64,000 nt of DNA from Anaerotruncus colihominis (GCA_025146135.1 CP102255.1:2232001-2296000); one strand, 5' to 3'; numbered from the stretch's first letter, positions 1 to 8,564 are shown. Notes: a model not told the origin generated them from the sequence alone. Translations and numbers: made by a program.

Positions 1-234
1 GCGTATGACGAAAAGACCTGCATCATTGTCACTATGATCCATGACATGCATGTAGGACTGATCGTGGACAGGGTTGCGGAGGTTTTGGACATCGCCCCTG
101 AGAACAGCACGCCTCCGCCGGAATTGGGCTTGAATGCGACTGACAAATATCTAACCTCTATCGCCAAGGTTGGAAACCGCATCATCATGAATATCGACTG
201 TCAAAAGTTTTTTATGGCCGACCTGAACTATTGA
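1..234 (+). CDS. cheW: Chemotaxis coupling protein CheW, C-terminal part (cut by window edge)
   Basis: The frame is open from base 1, so the gene starts outside the window; 77 residues remain. CheW is a soluble scaffold linking methyl-accepting receptors to the kinase CheA. The visible part has the family pattern of a hydrophobic strand with GLIVDRV, then a VLDI-P segment and the closing GNRIIMNIDCQKFF strand. The assignment is helped by cheR and cheB directly downstream on the same strand, 40 bases away, which makes this the tail of a chemotaxis operon. It could instead be the C-terminal CheW domain of a larger protein such as CheV or CheA, which the missing start prevents excluding. Confidence 0.85.
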   Translation, partial: AYDEKTCIIVTMIHDMHVGLIVDRVAEVLDIAPENSTPPPELGLNATDKYLTSIAKVGNRIIMNIDCQKFFMADLNY

Positions 235-274
235 CAGCTCGTCTTTGAAATCAACAGATTGGAGCCATTAACAC

Positions 275-1114
275 ATGAACTTGGATCAGACGCAAGCCGG
301 CCTTATCCGCATGACAGACGACGAATTTGTCAAACTAACCAGCTTTGTCAAAAAAAAATACGGGATCGACCTCACTAAAAAGCGGACATTGATCGAAGGG
401 CGTCTCACAAACGAGTTGCGCCACCGTGGTCTGAACCATTTCAGCGACTACTTTGCTATTCTGTTTCGCGATGAATCCGGTGCTGAGATGGTCACGCTTC
501 TCAATAAGCTGACCACCAATCTCTCCTATTTCATGCGTGAAAAGGAACACTTTGATTATTTGCGTACACAGGTCCTCCCTTATTTCGAAAAGACACGCAG
601 CCGTGAGCTGCGTATTTGGAGCGCGGGCTGTTCAACCGGGCAGGAGCCTTACAATACCGCCATGGTGCTTGATGAATACTTCGGAGCGCGCAAAAAAAAT
701 TGGGACACACGAATCCTCGCGACCGATATCTCAATGAATGTGCTTACAAAGGCAAAAGCAGGCATCTACAATGTCGAGGATCTGAAAGATGTTCCATCGC
801 AGTGGGTATCGAAATATTTCAAGCGGCTGCCCAATGGACAGTATCAGGTTTGTGATCAAATCCGCGCTGAGGTCATTTTCCGTCCGCTCAACCTGATGGA
901 ACCGTTTCCATTCCGCAAGCCGATGGATTTAATTTTTTGCCGCAATGTTATGATCTATTTTGACGCGCCTACCAAACAGCAGCTCGTTCAAAAGTTTTAT
1001 AACTGTACGGCAAAGGGCGGCTATCTGTTTATTGGCCATTCGGAAAGTATCAGCAGCGGGCCGTCGTCCTCTTACGCGTATATTCAGCCTGCAATTTATC
1101 AACGGAAAGGATGA
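275..1114 (+). CDS. cheR: Chemotaxis protein methyltransferase CheR
   Basis: CheR transfers methyl groups from S-adenosylmethionine to glutamates of chemoreceptors, setting adaptation together with CheB. The 279 residues match the usual family length. Residues about 10-75 form the small helical N-terminal domain, followed by the SAM-binding domain with the motif SAGCSTGQEPY near residue 114 and the NVMIYFD motif near residue 225. The start has a GGAG ribosome binding site in the sequence before it. The stop overlaps the cheB start in an ATGA, which implies translational coupling. The typical neighbours cheW and cheB support the call. Confidence 0.96.
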   Translation: MNLDQTQAGLIRMTDDEFVKLTSFVKKKYGIDLTKKRTLIEGRLTNELRHRGLNHFSDYFAILFRDESGAEMVTLLNKLTTNLSYFMREKEHFDYLRTQVLPYFEKTRSRELRIWSAGCSTGQEPYNTAMVLDEYFGARKKNWDTRILATDISMNVLTKAKAGIYNVEDLKDVPSQWVSKYFKRLPNGQYQVCDQIRAEVIFRPLNLMEPFPFRKPMDLIFCRNVMIYFDAPTKQQLVQKFYNCTAKGGYLFIGHSESISSGPSSSYAYIQPAIYQRKG

Positions 1115-2193
1115 CACAGGTGCCGCCCTTCGGAAAAATCAAACTCTTGATTGTCGATGATTCTCTTTTTTTCCGGAAATCACTTGAACGCGGACTATCC
1201 AAGGATTCACGGATTGAAATCATCGGTATGGCAGTCGACCCATTCGACGCCATGGAAAAAATCAAACAATTAAATCCGGATGTCGTTACGCTCGACGTTG
1301 AAATGCCCAAGCTCAACGGCATTGATTTTCTAAAAAAATTGATGCCTGTCCACCCGCTTCCGGTCGTTGTTGTCAGTTCAGCACCGGTCAGCGCACTCGA
1401 CGCGCTGGAAGCGGGCGCGGTTGATTTTGTCAAAAAGCCCGAGATCAAATCGTCACAGGACCTTAATAATTTTATTGACGACCTGATTGTCAAAATCAAG
1501 ATCGCTTCAACCGCCAAAATTCCGACGCGGCGCGTTCCAGCACGTCCAGCTGCCGCGGCATCTGTCCACACTGCCCCGGCCATGCCCGCGCTTTCGCCCG
1601 CGTCACAGCGCAGCAATACCAACACGGTTATAGCCATCGGCGCTTCGACCGGCGGGACTGAAGCTATTTTGGCCGTCATCCGCGATCTGCCCCCGACAAC
1701 ACCCGGCATTGTGATCGTACAGCACATGCCCCCTGTCTTTACAAATATGTATGCACAGAGGCTTGACCGCATCTGCCGCATGCACGTCAAGGAGGCTGAA
1801 AACAACGACCGTGTTGTGCCGGGGCAGGTCATCATCGGCGCGGGCGGTCTTCAGCTCCGTTTGGCCAAGGATGCACGCGGCTACTATGTCAAGAGCGAGG
1901 GCAGCGAAAAAGTCGGGGGGTTCTGCCCGGCTGTCGACGTGCTTTTCAACTCCGTTGCCGAGGCGGCAGGACGCAATGCGATGGGCGTTATCCTGACAGG
2001 GATGGGCGCAGATGGCTCCAAGGGGCTTTTGAAAATGCGCAAAGCAGGCGCCTATACGATCGGTCAGGATCAGGAAAGCTGTGTCGTTTATGGAATGCCT
2101 ATGGTCGCTTTTAATATCGGCGCTGTCCAAAAGCAGTTCCCACTTGACAAAATCGGCGGCGAAATTATGCGTTATCTCAATACGCGGTCCTAG
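1111..2193 (+). CDS. cheB: Chemotaxis response regulator protein-glutamate methylesterase CheB
   Basis: CheB removes methyl groups from receptors and deamidates receptor glutamines. Its N-terminal receiver domain (residues about 10-125) has acidic residues VDD at 15-17 and the phosphorylation site D62 in LDVEMP. After an Ala/Pro-rich linker (about 138-168) comes the methylesterase domain. The Ser-His-Asp triad is visible: S179 in GAST, H205 in QHMPP and D301 in GMGADG. Length (360 residues) is normal. It overlaps cheR by four bases. A strong terminator follows about 75 bases after the stop, so cheB ends this operon. Confidence 0.97.
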   Translation: MTQVPPFGKIKLLIVDDSLFFRKSLERGLSKDSRIEIIGMAVDPFDAMEKIKQLNPDVVTLDVEMPKLNGIDFLKKLMPVHPLPVVVVSSAPVSALDALEAGAVDFVKKPEIKSSQDLNNFIDDLIVKIKIASTAKIPTRRVPARPAAAASVHTAPAMPALSPASQRSNTNTVIAIGASTGGTEAILAVIRDLPPTTPGIVIVQHMPPVFTNMYAQRLDRICRMHVKEAENNDRVVPGQVIIGAGGLQLRLAKDARGYYVKSEGSEKVGGFCPAVDVLFNSVAEAAGRNAMGVILTGMGADGSKGLLKMRKAGAYTIGQDQESCVVYGMPMVAFNIGAVQKQFPLDKIGGEIMRYLNTRS

Positions 2194-2269
2194 GGGTTCT
2201 TTGAAAAATCAAAATTTTTGAGTTTTTCTTTTATTAAACAAGCCTGACGCTTACCGTTTATGTTAAATT

Positions 2270-2307
2270 AAAAAAGGCGAACAACCCTATGGGTGTTCGC
2301 CTTTTTT
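2270..2307 (+). terminator. Rho-independent terminator after cheB
   Basis: A 17-pair stem with one bulged A joins AAAAAAGGCGAACA to its complement around a three-base loop and ends in six T. Because the stem begins with A and ends with T it can work in both directions, closing cheB (plus) and perhaps the HAD gene (minus). Confidence 0.9.
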
Positions 2308-2434
2308 GCGCTACTAAAAGCCGCTGCGGCACAGGCAGCTATTTTGAAACATCTGCCGCTCTGGCTGCTGTATTGTAAAGCGACTGCCCCACTGTTTGCA
2401 GCGCAGCCGGCTAAAGTTTTTTCCAAGGCTTTTT

Positions 2435-3211
2435 TCAAAAAGACCGGAGAAGCGCCTCCAGCACGTCCTCGACGCGGCGGCAGTGATTCGGGCAAAGCGC
2501 GCGGACATCAGGCGCGGCGTTTTCCATGACATATGGATGGCCGACCTCCTCAAGCATTTCGCGGTCGTTGAAGTTGTCGCCAAACGCCATGATTTCATCG
2601 CGCGCAAAGCCGAAGCGTTCCTGGAGCACGCGGATTGCTGTGCCCTTGTTCGCGATAGTAAAGTCAATCCATTCAGCGCCCGAAAGCGCCACGCTTATAC
2701 GATCGCCCCAGCGTTCTGTAAATGCGGGAACAAGCTTTGCAGCACGGCCATTGTGGACAAACGCCGAAATCTTGAGGATATCACGGTCTACTGAAAACAG
2801 ATCGTCCACAACTGTAACCGTATTTTTCATCGTATAGGTTATAAAATCAGCATATTCCCGGCAATCCCCTGTAAAATAGCTTGTATCCGCCCCTGAAAGC
2901 AATACCTCGCAGCCCTCATGCTCAAGAATATTGCTGATGATCGCATCGCACAGCGCACGCGGCACAGGAGATGTAAAAATCGCTTGGTCATGCGACATCA
3001 CCAATGCCCCGCTTTCGCACACGAACAGAATATCTTTCCACACCTCAGAAAACATGCGCCGCATATTGGGATATTGCCGTCCACTGGCTGCTACAAACAA
3101 AATTCCTTTTTCCCGCAGATCTCGGATCAGCTCGAACACAGGCGGCTTTAAAGCTTGCGCGCCGTTTTGCAGGAGCGTCCCATCGAGGTCGCTGGCAACC
3201 ATTTTGATCAT
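2435..3211 (-). CDS. HAD-superfamily phosphatase, Cof subfamily (IIB)
   Basis: Cytoplasmic haloacid-dehalogenase-type hydrolase of 258 residues, the usual size for the Cof/YidA group, which dephosphorylates small sugar phosphates and similar metabolites. Motif I is DLDGTLL at residues 8-14 with the nucleophile D8 and the acid D10. Motif II is the ASGRQ segment near residue 42. Motif IV is GDNFNDREML near residue 212. The start follows a GGAGGG site. It stands alone between terminators, so its substrate cannot be inferred from context. Confidence 0.9.
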   Translation of the reverse strand: MIKMVASDLDGTLLQNGAQALKPPVFELIRDLREKGILFVAASGRQYPNMRRMFSEVWKDILFVCESGALVMSHDQAIFTSPVPRALCDAIISNILEHEGCEVLLSGADTSYFTGDCREYADFITYTMKNTVTVVDDLFSVDRDILKISAFVHNGRAAKLVPAFTERWGDRISVALSGAEWIDFTIANKGTAIRVLQERFGFARDEIMAFGDNFNDREMLEEVGHPYVMENAAPDVRALCPNHCRRVEDVLEALLRSF

Positions 3212-3328
3212 CGGTCCATCCCTCCGTTTGCTGTTTCATATATTATACTAGTATTTGTAAATACAAACAAGCATCCTTCTTTATTTTTATAATTGATAAC
3301 AAATTTTACCGCTGCGCTTGACAAGACA

Positions 3329-3360
3329 AGGAGGACAGATTAGAACTGTCCTCCCTTTTT
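3329..3360 (-). terminator. Hairpin after rtcB
   Basis: A nine-pair stem GGAGGACAG/CTGTCCTCC with a seven-base loop lies just after the rtcB stop. The clean T run is on the plus side, while the minus side has only a moderately T-rich tail, so direction is uncertain. It separates rtcB from the HAD gene. Confidence 0.6.
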
Positions 3361-3363
3361 TAT

Positions 3364-4569
3364 TTATTCCTCCCCCGCTTTAAAATTATAAACCGGGCGG
3401 ATAATCCGTTCGATACGAACCGTTTCACCAATATTGGACACAATATCCTCCATGCGCTTATAAGCCATCGGGCATTCATCCAACGTCGCTTTTCCGACAG
3501 AGGTTGTATAAATTCCATCCATTTGATGCTTAAACTCTGATACCGTGAAGCTTTGTTTTGCCTGCGACCGGCTCATCAGCCTGCCCGCGCCGTGCGGCGC
3601 GGAACAATTCCAATCCTCATTGCCGCGTCCGATACAGATCAGGCTGCCGTCGCGCATATTGATTGGGATCAGCAGGCGTTCGCCAGCCTTTGCGGAAACA
3701 GCTCCTTTGCGGAGTACCATTGCATCGGTATCAATATAATTGTGAATCGTCGTAAAACTATCCTGTGCGTGCAGCCCCATCCCCTTCAGAATATCGTCGG
3801 CTATTGCACGGCGGTTGAGCACAGCAAATCGCTGGATAATTCGCATGTCATGGATATACTGTTCAAACAACTCACCTTCAGCATAGGCCAGCGGCTTTGG
3901 GATCGACGTCTGTTTTGTATTTTTCAGCTTCCTGATCGCCTTTTGAATTTCCTTATCGCGCCCCTCTGATTTAAGCTTTGCGATTAGGGCGGCCTCATCG
4001 GATTTGCTGCTTTTATTGAGCCTTTGGTAAGCCTCGTTCTGATACCAGGCCGCAACCTCCAGCCCCAAGTGCCGGCTGCCTGAATGGATCACAAGATACA
4101 AGCCGCCTTCATCATCGCGGTCCACCTCAATAAAATGATTGCCACCACCGAGCGTCCCAAGGCTTTTCTCCGCACGCAGCGGGTTGATCTGGCGGTAACA
4201 GTAAAGCTCCGTCAGGTCGATTTCATCAAAATAACGGTGCGCCTTTTCGCGGATAGAAAATCCCGATGGAATTTTCGCTCTAATCAGTTTATCGAGCTTT
4301 TGAAGCTCCAAATGTTGTTCCCGCAGATGCACCGTTTCCATCCCACATCCAATGTCGACACCCACAAGATTTGGCACGACCTTGTCGGTAATCGTCATGG
4401 TTGTCCCGACAGTGCACCCCGCGCCCGCATGAATATCGGGCATCATGCGGATGCGGCTTTTGGCTGTAAAAGGCTGGTTGCACAGCTCAATCACCTGCGC
4501 GACCGATGCTTTGTCAACCACATCGGTAAAAATCTTTGCGCTGTTGTATTTTCCTTTAACCTCCAACAT
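3364..4569 (-). CDS. rtcB: RNA-splicing ligase RtcB
   Basis: RtcB joins 2',3'-cyclic phosphate or 3'-phosphate RNA ends to 5'-hydroxyl ends using GTP and manganese, acting in tRNA and damaged-RNA repair. With the start chosen at 4569 it has 401 residues, the shorter bacterial form. Visible metal and catalytic residues are D45 and H47 in PDIHAG, C75 in DIGCGM, N144/H145 in GGGNHF, H162 in IHSGSRH and the guanylated histidine equivalent H326 in APHGAGR. The ATG at 4569 follows GGAGGG. An open extension to 4602 lacks a ribosome binding site. No RtcA, RtcR or archease gene lies beside it. Confidence 0.94.
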   Translation of the reverse strand: MLEVKGKYNSAKIFTDVVDKASVAQVIELCNQPFTAKSRIRMMPDIHAGAGCTVGTTMTITDKVVPNLVGVDIGCGMETVHLREQHLELQKLDKLIRAKIPSGFSIREKAHRYFDEIDLTELYCYRQINPLRAEKSLGTLGGGNHFIEVDRDDEGGLYLVIHSGSRHLGLEVAAWYQNEAYQRLNKSSKSDEAALIAKLKSEGRDKEIQKAIRKLKNTKQTSIPKPLAYAEGELFEQYIHDMRIIQRFAVLNRRAIADDILKGMGLHAQDSFTTIHNYIDTDAMVLRKGAVSAKAGERLLIPINMRDGSLICIGRGNEDWNCSAPHGAGRLMSRSQAKQSFTVSEFKHQMDGIYTTSVGKATLDECPMAYKRMEDIVSNIGETVRIERIIRPVYNFKAGEE

Positions 4570-4766
4570 AGGGCGGCTGCCCTCCTTTTCCTTCATCATC
4601 ATTCACCAACCAATTCCCTGACTGGCCGGCTTTTATCACAATATTACTATTTGTATATAATATAACCAACCAAGCCCTCACCAATCCAGGTGAAAGCCAA
4701 GCTCATGTACAGGCGTCTATTGGTTATACCGGCTGTCTCTACAGGGCAGAAAATATGCAAAAACAA

Positions 4767-4805
4767 AAACACCGGACGCGGACAGTGATGCCGCGGCCGG
4801 TGTTT
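4767..4805 (-). terminator. Terminator of the small transcription unit
   Basis: A 15-base stem (AAACACCGG, one mismatch, then CGCGG) with a nine-base loop is followed on the minus strand by GTTTTTGTTTTTG. It lies 32 bases beyond the stop of the 47-codon frame and about 220 bases from the predicted transcription start. Confidence 0.75.
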
Positions 4806-4837
4806 CCAAAATGCGAAGTATATACAAGGGGACACAA

Positions 4838-4981
4838 TCAGCCCGTCATCCGGGTTTTTGGGGGTCTGCCCTTACAGCGCATGGATATACAAACCGAATC
4901 CTGCATCACAAGAAGCCCGCAACAATGAGCATCATTGCGCAGTCCAAAACTGTTTTGCCTGATATACATAATCGCTGTCAT
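4838..4981 (-). CDS. Small protein of unknown family, 47 residues
   Basis: This short frame is supported by its signals rather than by homology. The minus strand has a consensus promoter at 5057-5029, a GGAGGGG ribosome binding site seven bases before the ATG at 4981, the frame itself ending in TGA at 4838-4840, and a terminator at 4805-4767. The product contains four cysteines, two adjacent at residues 20-21, then C31 and C36. Its C-terminal third is basic (RCKGRPPKTR). No signal peptide is clear. I do not recognise a family. The alternative is a small RNA of about 250 nucleotides with a fortuitous frame. Confidence 0.45.
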   Translation of the reverse strand: MTAIMYIRQNSFGLRNDAHCCGLLVMQDSVCISMRCKGRPPKTRMTG

Positions 4982-5028
4982 AGCAGTCCCCTCCGTTCCC
5001 TCAGAATTTATTTTGTGCCGATGGCAAT

Positions 5029-5057
5029 ATTATACCAGTTGTAATATGCGTTGTCAA
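5029..5057 (-). promoter_or_regulatory. Consensus sigma-A promoter of the small unit
   Basis: On the minus strand TTGACA (5057-5052) and TATAAT (5034-5029) are separated by exactly 17 bases, a full match to the housekeeping consensus. Transcription would start near 5022 and run towards 4838. It points away from the ABC importer genes, which lie upstream of it, so it must serve the small unit. Confidence 0.85.
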
Positions 5058-5154
5058 TAGGAAATTTCCAATTTATTTTCCAGCCTTCACACCTGTTAAA
5101 TCCCAGATTTAACCGCGCTTACAGTGTGCCCTGCCTGTACTCCCGGTATTTTCG

Positions 5155-6192
5155 TTACGGCTGTGCCGCTTCGACGAACTGCATATCGACCAGTTCATCA
5201 TAGTCATACGTCCCCTCATAAACCTTTGATTGGATCAATACATCCATATCTGTGTCGACCGCCTGACGTGAAATGAAACCGTCCGGACTCCACAGGTCAT
5301 CAGCATACGCACGGTCAAGCGAAGCCTTGAGCGCCTCGTCGCTGAGCGTCGGAAACTCAATTTTAAGGATGCGTTCGGCGAGCGGCCGATCCTCCTGCAC
5401 CGCTTTCAGCGCCTTGAGCATTGCGTTGGTGAATTTCTGAACCGTTTCAGGGTCCTTTTCGATTGTGGAACGTTTCACGCCGATGACAGAATAGGAAAAA
5501 TCCCCAAGATCCGGGAACTTATAAAACGGTTCGCCCCAAACACCGGCCGAGATACCTTCGCTGATCTGCGGCTCGCCGCCGTTTCCAATATCGCCGGCAT
5601 CCTGCTGCAGCATCGCAACCACAGTCGCCGCATCGGCCGGCTCAAGCATCTGGACATCGCGATCCGGATCAAGCCCGAGCTTGATGAGCAGATAACGGGT
5701 AAGCAGGTTCGGCGAGCCGCCGTGACGGCCCGCTACAACGCGTTTTCCACGCAAAAATTCACGCAGATCTTCGTCGCTGTTTCCGGACGGCGCAAGTCCC
5801 TGCCTGGCTACCAGGTACACGTTCGCGCGGTTGACCACATTGCATACGCCGACGATCGGGTCGGAGCTGTTTTTGCTGCCAAGCGCATTGGAATCGACGC
5901 CCCCGATCACGCCCCATGCATCGCCGCTGATGACCGCCGTGACATGCGCGCCTCCCGTCGCCTGGATCACCTCCACTTCAAGCCCCTGTTCGGCGAAGTA
6001 TCCCTCGTGCTGTGCGACATACAGCGGCAGATAGCCGATCAGGTGTACCGGCTCGGCAATCACCAGCTTTTGTGTTTGCACCTGCGCGTCCGTGGAACCG
6101 GTCGCGCCGCAGCCGGGCAGCAGCGCGATCGCTGCGCCTGTCAGGACAGCCAGCAGGCCCCTGCCTGTGTGTTTGAAATGAAATCGCCTCAT
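5155..6192 (-). CDS. ABC importer substrate-binding lipoprotein, SsuA/NMT1-like
   Basis: Surface-anchored binding protein of 345 residues. A basic N-terminus and hydrophobic stretch lead to the lipobox LLPGC, with the lipidated cysteine near residue 28. The body matches the SsuA/TauA/ThiY (NMT1) fold: strand VIAEPVHLIGYLPLYVA, then EGYFAEQGLEVEV, and the inter-lobe segment GKRVVAGRHGGSPN. This family binds sulfonates, taurine, nitrate or thiamine precursors; the ligand cannot be told here. It follows the permease gene by 17 bases and is the last gene of a three-gene operon, an unusual position for the binding protein. Confidence 0.9.
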   Translation of the reverse strand: MRRFHFKHTGRGLLAVLTGAAIALLPGCGATGSTDAQVQTQKLVIAEPVHLIGYLPLYVAQHEGYFAEQGLEVEVIQATGGAHVTAVISGDAWGVIGGVDSNALGSKNSSDPIVGVCNVVNRANVYLVARQGLAPSGNSDEDLREFLRGKRVVAGRHGGSPNLLTRYLLIKLGLDPDRDVQMLEPADAATVVAMLQQDAGDIGNGGEPQISEGISAGVWGEPFYKFPDLGDFSYSVIGVKRSTIEKDPETVQKFTNAMLKALKAVQEDRPLAERILKIEFPTLSDEALKASLDRAYADDLWSPDGFISRQAVDTDMDVLIQSKVYEGTYDYDELVDMQFVEAAQP

Positions 6193-6209
6193 ACTGTTCC
6201 TCCTAAGCT

Positions 6210-7091
6210 TTATGATTGAATGATTGAAAGACGTTTAGAAAGACTTTTTTCCAGAAGGATCACACCCCAATACATTGCCATCGAGAGAATCGAAAGCACC
6301 ATAACGCCCACCCAGACGAGGTTGATATCCAAAATCGTCCCCGCATAGATGACCATGCGCCCAACGCCGTGGCTCGACGCAATAAATTCGCCTACAATTG
6401 CCCCTGCCAGCGCCAATGCGATGTTGACACGCAGACTGCTGACCATCCACGGCATCGACCAGGGCACCACCACTTTGGAAAACACCTGCCAGCGGTTGGC
6501 CCCCAGGGAGTAAAGCAGTGTCTCCATCGCCGGATCAACACTTTTCACGCCGCTGTAGGCGGAAAGTGCTGATACGATGACAGTCATCGAAAAGGCTAAG
6601 ATCACCTTGGACGGAAATCCGATTCCAAACAGTATGACAAGCACCGGCGCAAGCGCAAGCTTTGGCAGAGCGTTTAAAACAATCAGATATGGCTCGCTGA
6701 TTCCGGCATATGTTTTTGACCACCAAAAGGTTAGCCCGAGCGCCGAGCCGATCACCGTGCCGAGCACAAAGCCCAAGATCGTAGAGCCTGACGTATAAGC
6801 GATATCCATCAGCAGCGTCCCCTGTGAAAGCTGTACAGCCGCCGTTTTAAGAATGGTGCTGGGACGGCTCCAATAATACGGGTCCAGCCAGCCGATCCGT
6901 GTAAAAACCTCCCATATAAATAGCAGCAGCACCGCAACGGCGGCGCGGCCCGCCCGTATGATCCGGCTGCGCCTGCCAGGATGCAGCTCTGAAGCAATCC
7001 GCCTCGCGGCGGTGTGTACACAAGGCGTTTCTATGTCTGGTTCCCGGCGGCGCGTCAGCCCCGTCCGGTCCGCTTTTTCAGTCGCTTCCAT
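6210..7091 (-). CDS. ABC importer permease, SsuC/TauC family
   Basis: Inner-membrane subunit with about six membrane segments starting near residue 50 (AGRAAVAVLLLFIWEVF). The cytoplasmic loop for ATPase contact, EAA-like, is around LLYSLGANRWQVFSKVVVPWSMPW. The ATG at 7091 is preferred because GGGGTGA precedes it; a GTG at 7112 is an alternative that lengthens the protein by seven residues. It overlaps the end of the ATPase gene by 14 bases, which indicates coupled translation. The hydrophilic first 45 residues are unusually long. Confidence 0.92.
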   Translation of the reverse strand: MEATEKADRTGLTRRREPDIETPCVHTAARRIASELHPGRRSRIIRAGRAAVAVLLLFIWEVFTRIGWLDPYYWSRPSTILKTAAVQLSQGTLLMDIAYTSGSTILGFVLGTVIGSALGLTFWWSKTYAGISEPYLIVLNALPKLALAPVLVILFGIGFPSKVILAFSMTVIVSALSAYSGVKSVDPAMETLLYSLGANRWQVFSKVVVPWSMPWMVSSLRVNIALALAGAIVGEFIASSHGVGRMVIYAGTILDINLVWVGVMVLSILSMAMYWGVILLEKSLSKRLSIIQS

Positions 7092-7893
7092 CTTTCTCAC
7101 CCCGTTCTTCACAAAGTTGGTCCATTTCCTCAGCCGGCTGCGCCAAAAGATCCAACAGCCGATGCTTGAGCTGCATAAAGGGTTCCGATGTCATCATCGC
7201 GGGCGTGCGCGGACGCGGCAGGTCAACCGTAATCTTCTCCTTGATATAGCCGGGACGTGGTGAAAACACATAGACGTCGTCCGAAAGATAGATCGCTTCA
7301 TCGATGTCATGCGTCACAAACAGTACCGTCTTTTTAAAGTCGCTCCAGATCTGCAACAACCAATTTTGCATGGACAAACGCGTCTGCGCGTCAAGCGCGC
7401 CAAACGGCTCGTCAAGCAACAGTACATCCCGGTCGTACAAAAGCGTGCGCAGCAGCGCGGCGCGCTGACGCATACCGCCGGACAATTCGCTTGGATGATG
7501 GCCGTCAAATCCCTTGAGTCCGTATTTTTCTATCAGCGGCATGGCCTTGGCCACCGCCTGTGTGCGCGGTACACCGCGTACCTCCATACCGAGGATGATG
7601 TTGTCTAGGATGCTGCGCCACGGCAGCAGCAGGTCCTTTTGCAGCATATAGCCGACATATCCGGACCGGCCTACGATACTTTGCCCGTCGGCCAGCACAT
7701 CGCCTTCGGTCGGCAAAGTCAGACCCGCAATGATATTAAAAAGCGTCGATTTTCCGCAGCCGCTCGGTCCGATAATACTGATAAATTTACCTTCCTCGAT
7801 ATTGAGACTGGTCGGCCGCATGGCCTGCACCTCCGCGCCGTCCCGGCGAAAGCATTTGCTCACGCCGCATACCTGAATTTTATAAGGCGCCAT
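7078..7893 (-). CDS. ABC importer ATP-binding protein, SsuB/TauB family
   Basis: The cytoplasmic ATPase of 271 residues powers the importer encoded with it. Walker A is GPSGCGKST near residues 42-50, the Q-loop is MLQKD, the signature LSGGMRQRAALLR is near 136 and Walker B is DVLLLDEPFGALD near 155-167. The SsuB/TauB type is recognised from these together with the downstream SsuC-like and SsuA-like genes. It starts with ATG after AAAAGGAG and is the first gene of the operon. No clear promoter or known riboswitch was found in the long region before it; thiamine-pyrophosphate motifs were sought and not seen. Confidence 0.94.
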   Translation of the reverse strand: MAPYKIQVCGVSKCFRRDGAEVQAMRPTSLNIEEGKFISIIGPSGCGKSTLFNIIAGLTLPTEGDVLADGQSIVGRSGYVGYMLQKDLLLPWRSILDNIILGMEVRGVPRTQAVAKAMPLIEKYGLKGFDGHHPSELSGGMRQRAALLRTLLYDRDVLLLDEPFGALDAQTRLSMQNWLLQIWSDFKKTVLFVTHDIDEAIYLSDDVYVFSPRPGYIKEKITVDLPRPRTPAMMTSEPFMQLKHRLLDLLAQPAEEMDQLCEERGEKDGSD

Positions 7894-8103
7894 AATGGAA
7901 TCTCCTTTTCATGGTTTGCGCTTCACACACTGCAACCGCAGCGCGATAAGAAAGCCGCCTTTCCATCATACAAAAAAACGGCCGTTTCGGTTCCTGTCTT
8001 TTTGGATGCCGGCTTGTCTGAAGCAGCAATTTTTATGAATAGGTTTTTCGTTTCAAAAAAGCTCCGTGCCGGAACATGTTGACATAAGTTGAAATTAACG
8101 CAT

Positions 8104-8220
8104 TTTGAGCAGAATTTTTGTCCTGCCAGGCAAAAATTTGCCGCACTCCTTTGGTGGAATGCAAGAATTTTTAACGACACAGGGCGGAAATTCTGCCAAA
8201 AGGCGGTGGTTCCACATGCG
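8104..8220. repeat. Palindrome-rich intergenic segment
   Basis: This part of the 671-base gap between the two transporter operons contains an operator-like inverted repeat AATTTTTG-T-CCTG-C-CAGG-CAAAAATT (8112-8137). The word GGCAAATTTTTGC appears on the minus strand here and again on the plus strand at 8424-8436, inside the long palindromic element downstream. This suggests related or rearranged repeat copies. No convincing gene is present; the open frames across it have no ribosome binding site. Confidence 0.4.
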
Positions 8221-8319
8221 TGCCGACACGCTCTATTATGCTATTGTCGAAAAATGGGGGCTTTAACCGGTACAGCGTCATATCCTGTCAAATATTTAGT
8301 AAAAATTTAGTAAATTATA

Positions 8320-8347
8320 TTGACTTGTCACTGGACTGCGATATAAT
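8320..8347 (+). promoter_or_regulatory. Sigma-A promoter of the LacI/Phn operon
   Basis: TTGACT (8320-8325) and TATAAT (8342-8347) are 16 bases apart on the plus strand, giving a start near 8354. The leader to the LacI-type gene would be about 210 nucleotides and contains the long palindromic element. Confidence 0.75.
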
Positions 8348-8365
8348 CAAAATCAGAAAGAAATC

Positions 8366-8533
8366 AGAACCTGTATTCACAGCCGAAGGATGCTGGACAG
8401 GAGCGGCGTTTTGTATGCGCTCAAGGCAAATTTTTGCAGGCAGGCTGTCGTTCGGCAAAAATATTCAGAAGCTGTACCAATCAGGGAAAAAGGCCCGCCG
8501 GGACGGCGTTTGGCGACTGTGAATACAGGTTCT
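8366..8533. repeat. Dispersed palindromic element, long copy
   Basis: The ends form a perfect 17-base inverted repeat, AGAACCTGTATTCACAG at 8366-8382 and its complement at 8517-8533, enclosing about 134 bases. A shorter, clearly related copy lies at 60245-60306. Both share the order CTGTATTCAC, then a GAGCATGC-like word, GGCAGG-like word and CGTTTTG. No transposase is present, so this looks like a MITE-like or REP-like element. It sits inside the leader of the LacI-type gene and would fold as a long hairpin in the RNA. Confidence 0.7.
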
Positions 8534-8564
8534 AAAATTCAAGCGGAAAGAGAGGCGGCGCGTT

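Noticed and set aside
7894..8100. Thiamine-pyrophosphate riboswitch before the SsuB/ThiY-like importer operon
   Set aside because: The conserved CTGAGA and ACCTGA-type blocks are absent on the minus strand, so no thiamine role can be claimed.
8221..8310. Short plus-strand frames before the LacI-type promoter
   Set aside because: They have no ribosome binding site and overlap repeat sequence.
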